Positions 48,514-57,393 of a stretch of DNA of 64,000 nucleotides are shown one piece after another. This DNA comes from Pseudomonadota bacterium (lineage in GTDB: Bacteria > Pseudomonadota > Alphaproteobacteria > Caulobacterales > Caulobacteraceae). How positions within the stretch are numbered: the stretch's first letter is position 1; each line of letters starts with the position of its first letter. The position numbers were made by a program, and so were the translations under genes. Location of the stretch: contig JAEXZS010000010.1 of NCBI GenBank assembly GCA_023451375.1, forward strand, positions 95,493-159,492, read 5' to 3'. The notes under the pieces are model-generated. The model saw only the letters and a program-made list of their open reading frames with translations. It was not told where the DNA came from and ran no database searches.

Positions 48514-49733
48514 AGACTTCCTAAAGCGCTGGCGGTCGACGCCGTCATCACCGGCGCCGACGGCTCCCGAAAATAGCGGTCGATGCCCTCGGCAACCGCT
48601 CGCATCAGGGCGCGGCGCGAGCGTTCGCTGGTGAGGACCCGCTCGTCCTCGGGATTGGTGATGAAACCCATCTCGAGCAGAACGGCCGGCACGTCGGGGG
48701 CCAGCAGCACCGCGAGGCCCGCGTCGCGATGGCTGCGGCGCAGCAGCGGATGCTCGGCCGCCTCCAGGTGGGTCAGCAGGACGCGGGCGAATTGGGCGGA
48801 GCGATTCTGCGTCGCGCGCTGGGTCATGTCGAGTAGGATGCGGTCGACCGACGGATCCCGTCCCGGCAGGTGCAGGTCGCGATGCCAGTCGTCACCGCGC
48901 GTGAACTCCCGCACCGCGCGTCCGGCGCCCTGTTCCGACAGGGTGTACACGCTGGCGCCGCGCAGCGCCGGATCGACCCCGGCGTCGGCGTGCAGCGAGA
49001 TAAAGAGATCCGCGTCGGCGTTGCGTGCGATGGCGACGCGGCGATACAGGTCGACATAGCTGTCGTCGTCGCGCGTGAGCCTCACGCGATATCGCCCCTT
49101 GCGCTCCAGTTCGGCTTTGAGTTGCAGGGCGGCGGCCAAGGTGACCGCCTTTTCCTGCGCCTCGCCGCCGCTTGCGCCGGGGTCCCGCCCGCCATGGCCG
49201 GCGTCGATGACGATCAGCGGCTTCTCGGCGCGGCGCGGCGCGGGGCGTCGGGCCGACACGCGATCCGGCGTGGTCGCCGGGCCTGTCGCCTTCAGATCGA
49301 TGACGTAGCGATAGTGGCTGACGCCATCGCCCGGCGGCAACAGGAAACGGCGCTCGATCGTACTGCCTCGGGCCAGCTCCAGCTGCACATTCGAGGCGCC
49401 GCCGGAGGCGGCGATGCTGTAGGCCCGCACCAGGCCCGAGCCGTCGCCGGCCAGACCACGCCCCGGGGCCACGCCGCTGAGCGCCAGCACGACCCGGCCG
49501 TCCGAGCCGTTCTCGACCACCCGCCCTTGGGTGGAACGATCCAGGTCGATGACTACTCGGGTCCGGTCGCCGTCAGCCCCGAAGCGCAGGCCCAGCACGT
49601 CGCCCGCCGAACCCCAGGCGAAGCCGCGCGTAGCGGTCAACACCACGGCGCAAACGATCACCAAGGCCAGGACGGTCATCGACCATTCCCTCGCCCGCCA
49701 CTGACCCACACCTGAAACCATACGCCCGTACAT
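48510..49733 (-). CDS. N-acetylmuramoyl-L-alanine amidase (AmiC-type, AMIN + amidase_3)
   Basis: 407 residues. A hydrophobic signal (TVLALVIVCAVVLTA, ending GFA|WG) precedes an AMIN domain (about 45-150, VLGLRFGADGDRTRVVIDLD) for septal targeting. The amidase_3 domain follows. Its zinc ligands are in VIDAGHGGRDPGA (His), GEAQEKAVTL (Glu) and FISLHADAG (His), and the catalytic Glu is in VLLEMGFITN. It splits the stem peptide from glycan strands during daughter-cell separation. The start is uncertain: ATG codons 1, 5 and 19 are all in frame, and the last is closest to the signal sequence. Divergent from rne. Confidence 0.9.
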   Translation of the reverse strand: MYGRMVSGVGQWRAREWSMTVLALVIVCAVVLTATRGFAWGSAGDVLGLRFGADGDRTRVVIDLDRSTQGRVVENGSDGRVVLALSGVAPGRGLAGDGSGLVRAYSIAASGGASNVQLELARGSTIERRFLLPPGDGVSHYRYVIDLKATGPATTPDRVSARRPAPRRAEKPLIVIDAGHGGRDPGASGGEAQEKAVTLAAALQLKAELERKGRYRVRLTRDDDSYVDLYRRVAIARNADADLFISLHADAGVDPALRGASVYTLSEQGAGRAVREFTRGDDWHRDLHLPGRDPSVDRILLDMTQRATQNRSAQFARVLLTHLEAAEHPLLRRSHRDAGLAVLLAPDVPAVLLEMGFITNPEDERVLTSERSRRALMRAVAEGIDRYFREPSAPVMTASTASALGSL

Positions 49734-50177
49734 TCCGACGGTTATCCACCACCTTCCGCCTATAATGGCGCCGTCCCGTATTCAGGGGGTTAAAGCGAAG
49801 CGCTTTTAATTCTCGTCTGGCGTGACTATGCTTTGGTCCGCACGCGAACCGATCGCGCCGCTTCGCCATTGGCGGAACTCGGCGCGCCCTCCTCGCGGCG
49901 TTGACTTTCACCAATCCGAGAGCCGGCCGGCCCCGCCGACGGCTTGAAGAACGGATCGGGTCGCGGCCTTCGCACATGCGATCATGGCGCACCCGATTCA
50001 GGACCGACGACTTCATGGGCCTATCCGCCTGCGCTCCAACCCGGCTTGACCAAGCCCTCGTCGCCCTTGGCGGCGGGATGTCGCGCGCCCCGGCCCCCTT
50101 CCCCATTCGGCGAGCCGCCGCAGCCCTGTCCAGAGTCCTGGCCGGGCCGGCCCGTGCGCGCCAGAGAGAGACTTTCC
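49734..50177 (+). promoter_or_regulatory. Long rne upstream region with TATAAT box and hairpin
   Basis: A 444-base gap between the divergent amidase and rne. It holds a perfect TATAAT at 49761-49766, although no good -35 hexamer is 17 bases away. A palindrome at 49790-49809 (TTAAAGCG-AAG-CGCTTTTAA) follows, then about 370 bases of probable 5' leader. RNase E mRNAs in other bacteria have long leaders used for autoregulation. No convincing gene is seen in this stretch. Confidence 0.4.
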
Positions 50178-52853
50178 ATGTCAAAGACAATGCTGATCGA
50201 TGCGGCGCACGCGGAAGAAACCCGCGTCGCCATCGTGGACGGACGCCAGGTTGAGGAATTCGATTTCGAATCCCGCGCCCGGCGCCAACTTCGCGGCAAC
50301 ATTTACCTCGCCAAGGTCACCCGCGTAGAGCCCAGCCTGCAGGCCGCCTTCGTCGAATACGGCGGCAATCGCCACGGCTTCCTAGCCTTCAACGAAATCC
50401 ACCCAGACTATTACCAAATCCCGGTCGCCGACCGCGAAGCCATCATGGCCGAGGCGCACGACGACGAGGACGAGGACGACCTGGGCCGTGAGTCCACCGA
50501 CGAAGAGGCCGATCCCGAGGCCGCCCTGGCCGAGGAGGAGCGGCTGAAGCGTCGCCTGATGCGGCGCTACAAGATCCAGGATGTCATCAAGCGCCGACAG
50601 ATCCTGCTGGTGCAGGTCGTCAAGGATGAGCGTGGCGCCAAGGGCGCCGCCCTGACCACCTGGCTGTCGCTGGCCGGCCGCTACTGCGTGCTGATGCCCA
50701 ACACCGGCAAGGGCGGCGGCATCTCGCGCAAGATCACCAACACCTCCGACCGTCGCCGGCTGAAAAGCGCCGTCGCCGCGCTGGAGGTGCCCAAGGGCAT
50801 GGGCCTGATCATCCGCACGGCCGGCGCCAAGCGGACCAAGGCCGAGATCAAGCGCGACTACAAATACCTGCTTCGCCTGTGGGAGACGATCCGCGAGACG
50901 ACGCTGGCCTCCCACGCCCCGTCGCTGATCTACGAGGAGGAGAATCTCGTCCGACGCGCAGTGCGCGACATGTTCGACAAGGACTTCGACGGCATCCAGG
51001 TCGAAGGCGTCGAGGGCTTCAAGGAAGCGCGCGACTTCATGCGCGTGCTGATGCCGGCGCAGGCCAAGAAGGTTCACCTGTATCGCGGCTCGCGGCCCCT
51101 GTTCGCCGCCAACGGCATCGAGGAACTGCTGACGCAGATCCACCAGCCGGTCGTGCCTCTGAAGTCGGGCGGCTATCTGGTGATCAACCAGACCGAGGCC
51201 CTGGTCGCCATCGACGTCAACTCCGGCCGCGCGACCAAGGAACGCAACGTCGAGCAGACGGCGTTCAAGACCAACATGGAGGCGGCGGTCGAGGCCGCCC
51301 GCCAGCTGCGCCTGCGCGACCTGGCCGGCCTGATCGTGATCGACTTCATCGACATGGACGAGGGCAAGAACAATCGCGCCGTCGAGAAGGTGCTGAAGGA
51401 CGCCCTGTCCGGCGACCGCGCCCGCATCCAGATGGGCAAGATCTCGCCCTTCGGCCTGATGGAGATCAGCCGCCAGCGCCGCCGCCTGGGCGTGATCGAA
51501 GGCGCAACCGAGGTCTGCCCGTGCTGCCAGGGCATGGGGCGCATCCGCTCCGCCGAATCGGCCGCACTGACCGCCCTGCGCGCGGTGGACATTGAGGCCG
51601 GCAAGAACGGCGCCGGCGCCGTGGTGCTGAAGGTCTGCACCGCCGTGGGCCTGTATATCCTGAACCACAAGCGCGCCTATCTGCAGTCGCTGCTGGAGCG
51701 TCGCGGCCTGAATGTCGTGGTCCAGATCGACGACAGCCTGTCCCAAGGCGAACATTCGATCGAGCGGACGGAGAGCAACGAGGACTTCGTCGCTCCGGCT
51801 GTCGAGCTGCCGGACCTGGACGACGACTTCGACGCCTCGGCTTTCGACGATGAGGACGACGACGGCGACGATGAGGAAGTCATCCGCGACGACGAGGAAG
51901 AGGACGATGTGGAAGCGCTGGACCGCGAGGACAGCGACGACGACGAGCCGCGCGAGCGCGCCGACCGCCATGACGCCGGCCGCGGTCGCAATCGCCGCCG
52001 CCGTCGGGGCGGCCGCCGCGACGAAGAGGCCGATGCGCCCGTCGTATCGGTCGAGGACGCTTCCGACGAAGAGGAAGACGAGAACGGCCGCCGCCGCCGC
52101 CGGGGTCGCCGGGGCGGCCGCCGGGTTCGCGAGGACGGCGATCGGGACGTTTACACCTGGGTGCGCGGCCGTACGCCGTCCCTGGACGACCCCTATGTGT
52201 GGTTCGACCCGCTGAACCCGGGCCGGACGGAAGCTCGTCCCGAGGGGACGCCGGTTGAGGAAGATTCGGCGCCGGCCGTCGTGGCGAACGACGAAGCGAA
52301 TGAGGAAGGCGGCCGTCGTCGTCGCCGTCGTCGCGGCCGTGGACGCGGCGGCGACCTGGCCCATGAGGTCAAGGTCGAGAACCGCGCCACCAACGAAGGC
52401 ATGCCGCCGGACGGCTCGCATGAGACGCCGATGGCGGTGGTCCCGTCTGAGGCCGCCGAGGTCCCGGAGGCCGATGCGCCCGCGATCACGCCGGAACCGC
52501 AACGCCGCCGCGTACGCCGCAAGACGGCCGCCGCCTCGACCGAGACCATGTCTGCGGATGCGCAGGAGACGCATGTCGAGCCTCATCCGGACACGGCGCT
52601 GGAGCTGAACGAGGCGACGGTGGATGGCGCGCCGGCGGTGCTGGACGTCACGCCCGAGGCGGCGCTTGCTCCTGAGGTCGAGTCCGCGCCCCAACCCGAG
52701 CCCGAGCCCCAGTCCCAGCCCCAGCCGGTCGTGCTGACGGAGGCCGCACCCGCGCCCAAGGCCGAGGTCGACATCGAGGCCATCATCTCGGACGATCCGA
52801 ACCAAATCGTCGCGCCCCCCGCCAAGCCCAAGCGCGGATGGTGGCGCCGCTGA
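50178..52853 (+). CDS. rne: Ribonuclease E
   Basis: 891 residues. The S1 domain (RRQLRGNIYLAKVTRVEPSL) is interrupted by an acidic insert (about 92-125, DDEDEDDLGRESTDEEAD), as in Caulobacter. The catalytic DNase I-like part has VAIDVNSGRATKERN and IVIDFIDMDEGKN. The zinc link is EVCPCCQGMGRI. The C-terminal 350 residues are disordered, with Arg-rich blocks (RNRRRRRGGRRDEE). The very end, KPKRGWWRR, matches the short peptide by which Caulobacter RNase E binds PNPase. It is the core of the RNA degradosome. The ATG at 50178 precedes the family-typical MSKTMLIDAAHAEETRVAIV. Confidence 0.96.
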   Translation: MSKTMLIDAAHAEETRVAIVDGRQVEEFDFESRARRQLRGNIYLAKVTRVEPSLQAAFVEYGGNRHGFLAFNEIHPDYYQIPVADREAIMAEAHDDEDEDDLGRESTDEEADPEAALAEEERLKRRLMRRYKIQDVIKRRQILLVQVVKDERGAKGAALTTWLSLAGRYCVLMPNTGKGGGISRKITNTSDRRRLKSAVAALEVPKGMGLIIRTAGAKRTKAEIKRDYKYLLRLWETIRETTLASHAPSLIYEEENLVRRAVRDMFDKDFDGIQVEGVEGFKEARDFMRVLMPAQAKKVHLYRGSRPLFAANGIEELLTQIHQPVVPLKSGGYLVINQTEALVAIDVNSGRATKERNVEQTAFKTNMEAAVEAARQLRLRDLAGLIVIDFIDMDEGKNNRAVEKVLKDALSGDRARIQMGKISPFGLMEISRQRRRLGVIEGATEVCPCCQGMGRIRSAESAALTALRAVDIEAGKNGAGAVVLKVCTAVGLYILNHKRAYLQSLLERRGLNVVVQIDDSLSQGEHSIERTESNEDFVAPAVELPDLDDDFDASAFDDEDDDGDDEEVIRDDEEEDDVEALDREDSDDDEPRERADRHDAGRGRNRRRRRGGRRDEEADAPVVSVEDASDEEEDENGRRRRRGRRGGRRVREDGDRDVYTWVRGRTPSLDDPYVWFDPLNPGRTEARPEGTPVEEDSAPAVVANDEANEEGGRRRRRRRGRGRGGDLAHEVKVENRATNEGMPPDGSHETPMAVVPSEAAEVPEADAPAITPEPQRRRVRRKTAAASTETMSADAQETHVEPHPDTALELNEATVDGAPAVLDVTPEAALAPEVESAPQPEPEPQSQPQPVVLTEAAPAPKAEVDIEAIISDDPNQIVAPPAKPKRGWWRR

Positions 52854-52912
52854 TCGGTCACGATTAGACTGTCAGATTGCCGACGGGGGACGGTCGCAAT
52901 CCGGAGTACGCC

Positions 52913-54313
52913 ATGCACTGGCTTTCCCGATCCTTGTCCCGCGTTCTCGCGACGGCGGCGGCTGGACTTTCGGTCCTGGCCGCCGCCGGCCACGCCTCCG
53001 CCCAGAGCCTGATCCGCGACACCGAGGTCGAGGGGATCATCCGCGAATGGGCCGATCCGGTCTTCGTCTCGATGGGGCTGAATCCAGCCGACGTCGAGGT
53101 GCTGCTGGTCAATGACAACGAGTTGAACGCCTTCGCCACGCGCGGGCGGATCATGGGCGTCAACACGGGCTTGATCCTGCGCACCAAGAACCCCGGCGAA
53201 CTGCTGGGCGTGATGGCGCACGAGGCGGGGCACATCAAGAACCGCCACACCCTGCGCGACGGGGCGCAGGACGCCGGCATGCAGCCGATGATCATGTCCA
53301 TGGCCCTGGGGGCGCTGGCCATCGCGGCGGGCGCGCCGGACGCCGGGGCCGTGCTGATCGGCTCCAGCGGCTATTTCGGCACCCTGGGCGCGCTGCACTA
53401 CATGCAGAGCCAGGAGGGGGAGGCCGACCTGACCGGCGCGCGGGCGCTGGAAGGCGCCGGCCTGTCCGGCAAGGGGCTGGTCGACTTCTTCGAGAACTTC
53501 CGTTCGCAGGAAGTCTTTTCCGACGCCCGCCGCTATCCCTATTTCCGCAGCCACCCGCTGTCGTCGCAACGAATCGAATCCATGCGCCGCTACGTCGAGG
53601 AACAGCCGCACTACGACGTGCGCGATACGCCCGAACGGATGGCCCAGCATGCGCTCATCCTGGCCAAGATCCACGCCTTCATGGACCCGCCGGCGACGAC
53701 GCTGCGATCCTATCCCTCCAGCGACACCTCCCTGCCCGGCCGCTACGCCCGCGCCATCGCCTGGTACCGCAACGGCCAGACCGAGCAGGCGCTGACCGCT
53801 GTGGACGCTCTGATCGCGGGCGATCCCGACAACCCCTATTTCGCCGAGCTGAAGGGCCAGATCCTGTTCGAGGAAGGCCGCCCTGGCGAAGCCGTCGTCG
53901 CCCATCGCGAGGCGGTCCGGCTGATGCCCGAAGCGCCGCTGCTGCGGATCAACCTGGCCCATGCCCTGATCGCGACCGATGACAAGGCGCAGCTGGAAGA
54001 GGCCATCGAACACCTGAAGTACGCTTCGGTCGCCGAGCGCGACAACACCATGGCCTGGCGGCTGCTGGCGCAGGCCTATGCGTCCCAGGGCAAGGAGGGC
54101 GAGGCGCGGCTGGCCTCGGCCGAGTACTATTTCGCGGCCGGCCGCCAGGACCAGGCGACCCAGTTCGCGCTGCGCGCCCGCAGCATGCTGGACCCCGGCT
54201 CCATCGAGTGGCGGCGCGCGGTGGATATCGTGCTGGCTTCCGGGGCCACCCCCGAGGACCTGCAGGACCTCGACCGCCGCGACGCGGCGCGACGTCCGGC
54301 CACGCTGAACTGA
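52913..54313 (+). CDS. M48 family metalloprotease with TPR region (BepA-like)
   Basis: 466 residues. A signal peptide (to about 30, GHASA|Q) precedes an M48 protease domain. The zinc motif is HEAGH at 103-107, with the third ligand in SQEGEADLTGARAL. The C-terminal 180 residues form TPR-like helices (RYARAIAWYRNGQTEQALTA...). The layout matches BepA (YfgC), which clears stalled LptD and BAM substrates in the periplasm. GGAG lies six bases before the ATG. The DsbA-like gene follows 37 bases later. Confidence 0.92.
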   Translation: MHWLSRSLSRVLATAAAGLSVLAAAGHASAQSLIRDTEVEGIIREWADPVFVSMGLNPADVEVLLVNDNELNAFATRGRIMGVNTGLILRTKNPGELLGVMAHEAGHIKNRHTLRDGAQDAGMQPMIMSMALGALAIAAGAPDAGAVLIGSSGYFGTLGALHYMQSQEGEADLTGARALEGAGLSGKGLVDFFENFRSQEVFSDARRYPYFRSHPLSSQRIESMRRYVEEQPHYDVRDTPERMAQHALILAKIHAFMDPPATTLRSYPSSDTSLPGRYARAIAWYRNGQTEQALTAVDALIAGDPDNPYFAELKGQILFEEGRPGEAVVAHREAVRLMPEAPLLRINLAHALIATDDKAQLEEAIEHLKYASVAERDNTMAWRLLAQAYASQGKEGEARLASAEYYFAAGRQDQATQFALRARSMLDPGSIEWRRAVDIVLASGATPEDLQDLDRRDAARRPATLN

Positions 54314-54350
54314 TCTCTATACTCTTCTCTCCTTTCACGAAGCAGGTTCA

Positions 54351-55121
54351 ATGACCGATCCCTCCACCGCGCCCGAACCCAAGCCCGCGAAGACGAACTG
54401 GCTGACGGGCGGGCGCGCCGGTTATCTGGCGCTGGGGCTGTCGATGGTGGCGCTGGGTCTGGCGGCAGCGCCCTGGTTCACCGGCGGCAATGTCCGCGCC
54501 TATCTGCTGTCGCACCCCGAGGTGCTGCAGGAGGCCAGCCAGGCGCTGCAGGACAAGGAGGCTCAGGCCAGGGTGGACGTCATCAACGACGTGGCCCAGG
54601 CGAACGCCGCCCTGCTGAAGCCCGACCCCCGCGATCCCGCCTTCGGTCCGGCCGACGCCAAGGTGACGGTGATCGAATTCTTCGATTTCCGCTGCCCCGG
54701 CTGCAAGGCGGTCGCGCCCGATTATCGCGCCCTGATGGCGGCGCATCCGGAGGTGCGGTTCGTGTTCAAGGACTGGCCGATCCTGGATCGCGGCGACGAC
54801 GTGACCTCGCAGTACGCCGCGCGCGCGGCCCTGGCGGCGCACCGGCAGGGCAAGTACCTGGCCGTCTACGACGCCCTGATGACCGAACCCGCACTGACGA
54901 TCGAGACGGTCGACCGCATCCTGGCCGAGAATGGGGTGGACATGGCTCAGGCCAAGGCGGCGATCCCGGCCATCGACATGACGCGCCACATCGCCGACAT
55001 CCACACGACCGCGGCGGCGCTGCGGCTGCAGGGCACGCCGACCTTTTTCGTCAACGGCAAGGCCAGCGCCGGCATCGACCCCGCCGAAATCGGAAAGCTG
55101 ATCGAGGCGGCCAAGCGGTAG
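54351..55121 (+). CDS. DsbA-family thiol:disulfide oxidoreductase, membrane-anchored
   Basis: 256 residues. One N-terminal membrane helix (about 23-43) is followed by a short helical region and a DsbA/thioredoxin-like domain. The active site is C115-P-G-C118 in FFDFRCPGCKAVAP, with the cis-Pro loop in LQGTPTFFVNG. The spacing and LQDKEAQARVDVINDV segment match the Com1/ScsC-like group. It forms or isomerises disulfides in the periplasm and is probably cotranscribed with the M48 protease. Confidence 0.9.
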   Translation: MTDPSTAPEPKPAKTNWLTGGRAGYLALGLSMVALGLAAAPWFTGGNVRAYLLSHPEVLQEASQALQDKEAQARVDVINDVAQANAALLKPDPRDPAFGPADAKVTVIEFFDFRCPGCKAVAPDYRALMAAHPEVRFVFKDWPILDRGDDVTSQYAARAALAAHRQGKYLAVYDALMTEPALTIETVDRILAENGVDMAQAKAAIPAIDMTRHIADIHTTAAALRLQGTPTFFVNGKASAGIDPAEIGKLIEAAKR

Positions 55122-55322
55122 GCGCGAGAAGCGCCCCCGCCTTTCCGGGCAAAGTGCATGGAGGGCTTGGCGGAGCGCCGGGTCTTCGCCCGGAGGTCTG
55201 TGTTGTTGACACCGTTCGCCAAGTTTAACGCTTCGGGTTGTCTAGGGCGAGAAATGCGGAAGTGCTGGAATCGTCGGGATCGGACCAGCGTCAGTAGGAG
55301 AGTTGGCGCAGGCGAGCTCGCA

Positions 55323-55485
55323 CTCGTCTCCTCCCCGTGGCGCAGCCATGGGGAGATGGATCGACGCGCAGCGTCGAGACGGAGCGGTTCTTCAGGGCGG
55401 TTAAGGCCGTACGCGCATCAAGAGCCCCTCCACCGCCTGCGGCGGCGGTCCCCCTCCCCATCGCAGGCGACGGGAAGGAGACGAG
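55323..55485. repeat. 163-bp palindromic (MITE-like) element
   Basis: The arms CTCGTCTCCTCCCC (55323-55336) and GGGAAGGAGACGAG (55472-55485) match with one mismatch. Imperfect pairing continues inward (CCGTGGCGCAGCCATGGGG with CCCCATCGCAGGCGACGG, then GGTTCTT with AAGAGCC). The rest of the 376-base gap 55122-55497 between the DsbA-like gene and thiG holds no gene I can support. Confidence 0.65.
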
Positions 55486-55497
55486 CGGTCGTGCGTC

Positions 55498-56286
55498 TTA
55501 GATCAGTCCCGCCAGGGGCGAGGACGGGTCGGCGTACATCCGCCTTGGCATGCGGCCGGCCAGATAGGCGTCGCGGCCGGCGATGACGGCGTGCTTCATC
55601 GCGCGCGCCATGCGAATCGGGTCCTTGGCGCCGGCGATGGCGGTGTTCATCAGGACGGCGTCGCAGCCCAGCTCCATCGCGCGGGTCGCGTCCGAGGCCG
55701 TGCCGACGCCGGCGTCGACCAGCACGGGCACCTTGGCCTGTTCCACGATCAGGCGGATGTTGACCTCGTTCTGGATGCCGAGGCCTGAGCCGATCGGCGC
55801 GGCGGCGGGCATGATGGCGGCGGCGCCCGCCTCCTCCAGCCGCTTGGCCATGACCACGTCGTCGGTGCAGTAGACCATGACGTCGAAGCCGTCCTTGATC
55901 AGCAGGTCCAGCGCCCGCAGCGTCTCGAGCATATCGGGATAGAGGTGGGCGGTGTTGGACAGCACCTCCAGCTTGACCAGGCTCCAGCCGCCCGCCTCGC
56001 GCGCCAGGCGCAGGGTGCGGACCGCATCCTCGCCGGTGAAGCACCCGGCGGTATTGGGCAGGAAGGTGAAGCGGTCGGGATTCACATGGTCGACCAGCAT
56101 CGGCTGGGTCGGGTCCGACAGGTTCACCCGTCGCAGCGCCACGGTCACGATCTCTGCGCCCGCGGCCTCGGCGGCGGCGGCGTTCTGGGCGTAGTCGACG
56201 TATTTTCCGGTGCCGACGATCAGGCGCGAGGAAAAGGCGCGGCCCGCGACGGACCAGGTGTCATTGGGAAGAGCGGCGTCTGTCAT
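55498..56286 (-). CDS. thiG: Thiazole synthase
   Basis: 262 residues. FSSRLIVGTGKYVDYAQNAA opens the family, and AEIVTVALRRVNL carries the DXP-binding region. VKLEVLSNTAHLYPDMLETL includes the Schiff-base Lys region, and IMPAAAPIGSGLGIQNEVNI, VLVDAGVGTASDATRAMELG and MARAMKHAVIAGRDAYLAGR complete ThiG. It joins deoxyxylulose phosphate, dehydroglycine and ThiS-thiocarboxylate into the thiazole of thiamine. It lies 61 bases downstream of thiS. Confidence 0.95.
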   Translation of the reverse strand: MTDAALPNDTWSVAGRAFSSRLIVGTGKYVDYAQNAAAAEAAGAEIVTVALRRVNLSDPTQPMLVDHVNPDRFTFLPNTAGCFTGEDAVRTLRLAREAGGWSLVKLEVLSNTAHLYPDMLETLRALDLLIKDGFDVMVYCTDDVVMAKRLEEAGAAAIMPAAAPIGSGLGIQNEVNIRLIVEQAKVPVLVDAGVGTASDATRAMELGCDAVLMNTAIAGAKDPIRMARAMKHAVIAGRDAYLAGRMPRRMYADPSSPLAGLI

Positions 56287-56347
56287 GCGGGTGACCTAAT
56301 CCCCCCGACGCCTAAGGGAAAGCCGCTGAAGCCGCATTTGATCGCGA

Positions 56348-56548
56348 TCAGCCGCCGCCAACGAACTGGACCAGCTCGATGCGGTCGCCCTCGGCGACCG
56401 GAGTGGCGCCGTGCAGGGACTTCGGCACGATCTCAAGATTGCGCTCCACCGCCACCTTGCGCGGATCGAGCGACAGTTCCTCGACCAGGGCCAGGATGGT
56501 CGCGGCGGTGACCTGGCGCGGTTCTCCGTTCAGCTGAATCTGGTGCAA
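56348..56548 (-). CDS. thiS: Sulfur carrier protein ThiS
   Basis: 66 residues. A beta-grasp fold starting QIQLNGEPRQV and ending VQFVGGG; the C-terminal Gly-Gly is adenylated and thiocarboxylated to deliver sulfur to ThiG (one extra Gly here). The start codon is TTG at 56548, the only one fitting the conserved N-terminus, with GGAGAGG five bases upstream. That Shine-Dalgarno lies within the 3' arm of a stable hairpin, implying translational control. Confidence 0.92.
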   Translation of the reverse strand: MHQIQLNGEPRQVTAATILALVEELSLDPRKVAVERNLEIVPKSLHGATPVAEGDRIELVQFVGGG

Positions 56549-56551
56549 GCG

Positions 56552-56590
56552 AGCCTCTCCGAAACGACTGGTCGCTCGGACATAGAGGCT
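56552..56590 (-). promoter_or_regulatory. Hairpin sequestering the thiS ribosome-binding site
   Basis: On the thiS mRNA, AGCCTCT (56590-56584) pairs perfectly with AGAGGCT (56558-56552). Inside it CCGA pairs with TCGG and GCGA with TCGT around a CCAG loop. The 3' arm contains the AGAGG that serves the TTG start. No TPP riboswitch consensus is present, so this would be a different kind of control, or a constitutive damper. Confidence 0.5.
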
Positions 56591-56643
56591 GAGGCCGCCG
56601 TTCGCCAGTCGGTCAGCCGACCTCGAGCAGAAAGGGTCGCGAT

Positions 56644-56693
56644 GGCCCCGCGAAGGCGGGGACGCGGGCCGAGGCCCCCTCTGGCCTGCCCGC
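56644..56693. repeat. Pair of GC-rich hairpins in the thiS-aroQ divergent gap
   Basis: CCCCGC-GAAG-GCGGGG (56646-56661) is followed by GCGGGC...GCCCGC (56664-56693), with an inner GGCC/GGCC pair. Probably a REP-like element. The rest of the 326-base gap 56549-56874 shows only the thiS leader hairpin and no gene. Confidence 0.45.
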
Positions 56694-56874
56694 CTACCGC
56701 GAACGCGTCCTCAAGCCGAGGTCCCGATCGGTACCGCTGAGGAAACGTGCGAGATACGGCCGCCCGCCGGGCTGTGACGCGGCGTCAAGTTTGCGAGCGA
56801 GAGCGTTTGACCCGGCCGGCGGCTCCGGTAAAAGGCCTCCTTGCGTTGCTGAAAGGCCGCCGATTCCGGAGCCC

Positions 56875-57348
56875 ATGCCCGAGACCCCCGTCATCCATGT
56901 GCTGAACGGTCCCAACCTGAACCTGCTCGGGGTTCGGGAGCCGGACATCTATGGCCGCGACACCCTCGCGGACATCGAACGGCGCTGCATCGAGGCGGCG
57001 GCCGGGATCGAAGGTGGAGCGACCGTGGTGTTCCGCCAGACCAACCACGAAGGCGTGCTGGTCGACTGGATCCAGGAGGCGCGAGAGGCCGCGTCGGCCC
57101 TGATCATCAATCCGGCGGCCTATGGCCACACCTCGGTGGCCCTGCACGACGCGCTGAAGACGCTGTCGATCCCGGTGATCGAACTGCATCTGTCCAATCC
57201 GGCGGCGCGCGAGGCGTTCCGCCATCATTCCTATGTGTCGTCCGCGGCGACCGGCGTCATCGCCGGCTTCGGCGCGGCGGGCTATGAAATGGCCGTCCAG
57301 GCCGCCCTGACGAAGATCCGGGCCAACCCCAACCGGGAACGCGCCTGA
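56875..57348 (+). CDS. aroQ: 3-dehydroquinate dehydratase, type II
   Basis: 157 residues. VLNGPNLNLLGVREPDIYG (catalytic Tyr at the end), RQTNHEGVLVDWIQEA, LIINPAAYGHTSVALHDAL (Asn and His) and VIELHLSNPAAREAFRHHS are the type II dehydroquinase signatures. It is the third step of the shikimate pathway. GGAG sits very close to the ATG at 56875. It precedes accB by 45 bases and may share a transcript with it, as in many alphaproteobacteria. Confidence 0.96.
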   Translation: MPETPVIHVLNGPNLNLLGVREPDIYGRDTLADIERRCIEAAAGIEGGATVVFRQTNHEGVLVDWIQEAREAASALIINPAAYGHTSVALHDALKTLSIPVIELHLSNPAAREAFRHHSYVSSAATGVIAGFGAAGYEMAVQAALTKIRANPNRERA

Positions 57349-57393
57349 GCGCGCCCCGTTCGAGAACAAGACGAAAGACAAGGCGCAATCCCA

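Noticed and set aside
49901..50254. 117-residue frame in the rne leader
   Set aside because: Arg/Pro/Ala-rich composition without a Shine-Dalgarno, overlapping the rne start in another frame.
50382..52805. 807-residue open frame antisense to rne
   Set aside because: Codon-position shadow of the high-GC rne gene; the translation is repetitive (Leu/Val/Arg/His runs) with no family features or ribosome-binding site.
56549..56874. TPP riboswitch upstream of thiS
   Set aside because: The conserved CUGAGA, ACCUGA and GCGNAGGGA segments are missing on the minus strand; only a simple RBS hairpin is seen.
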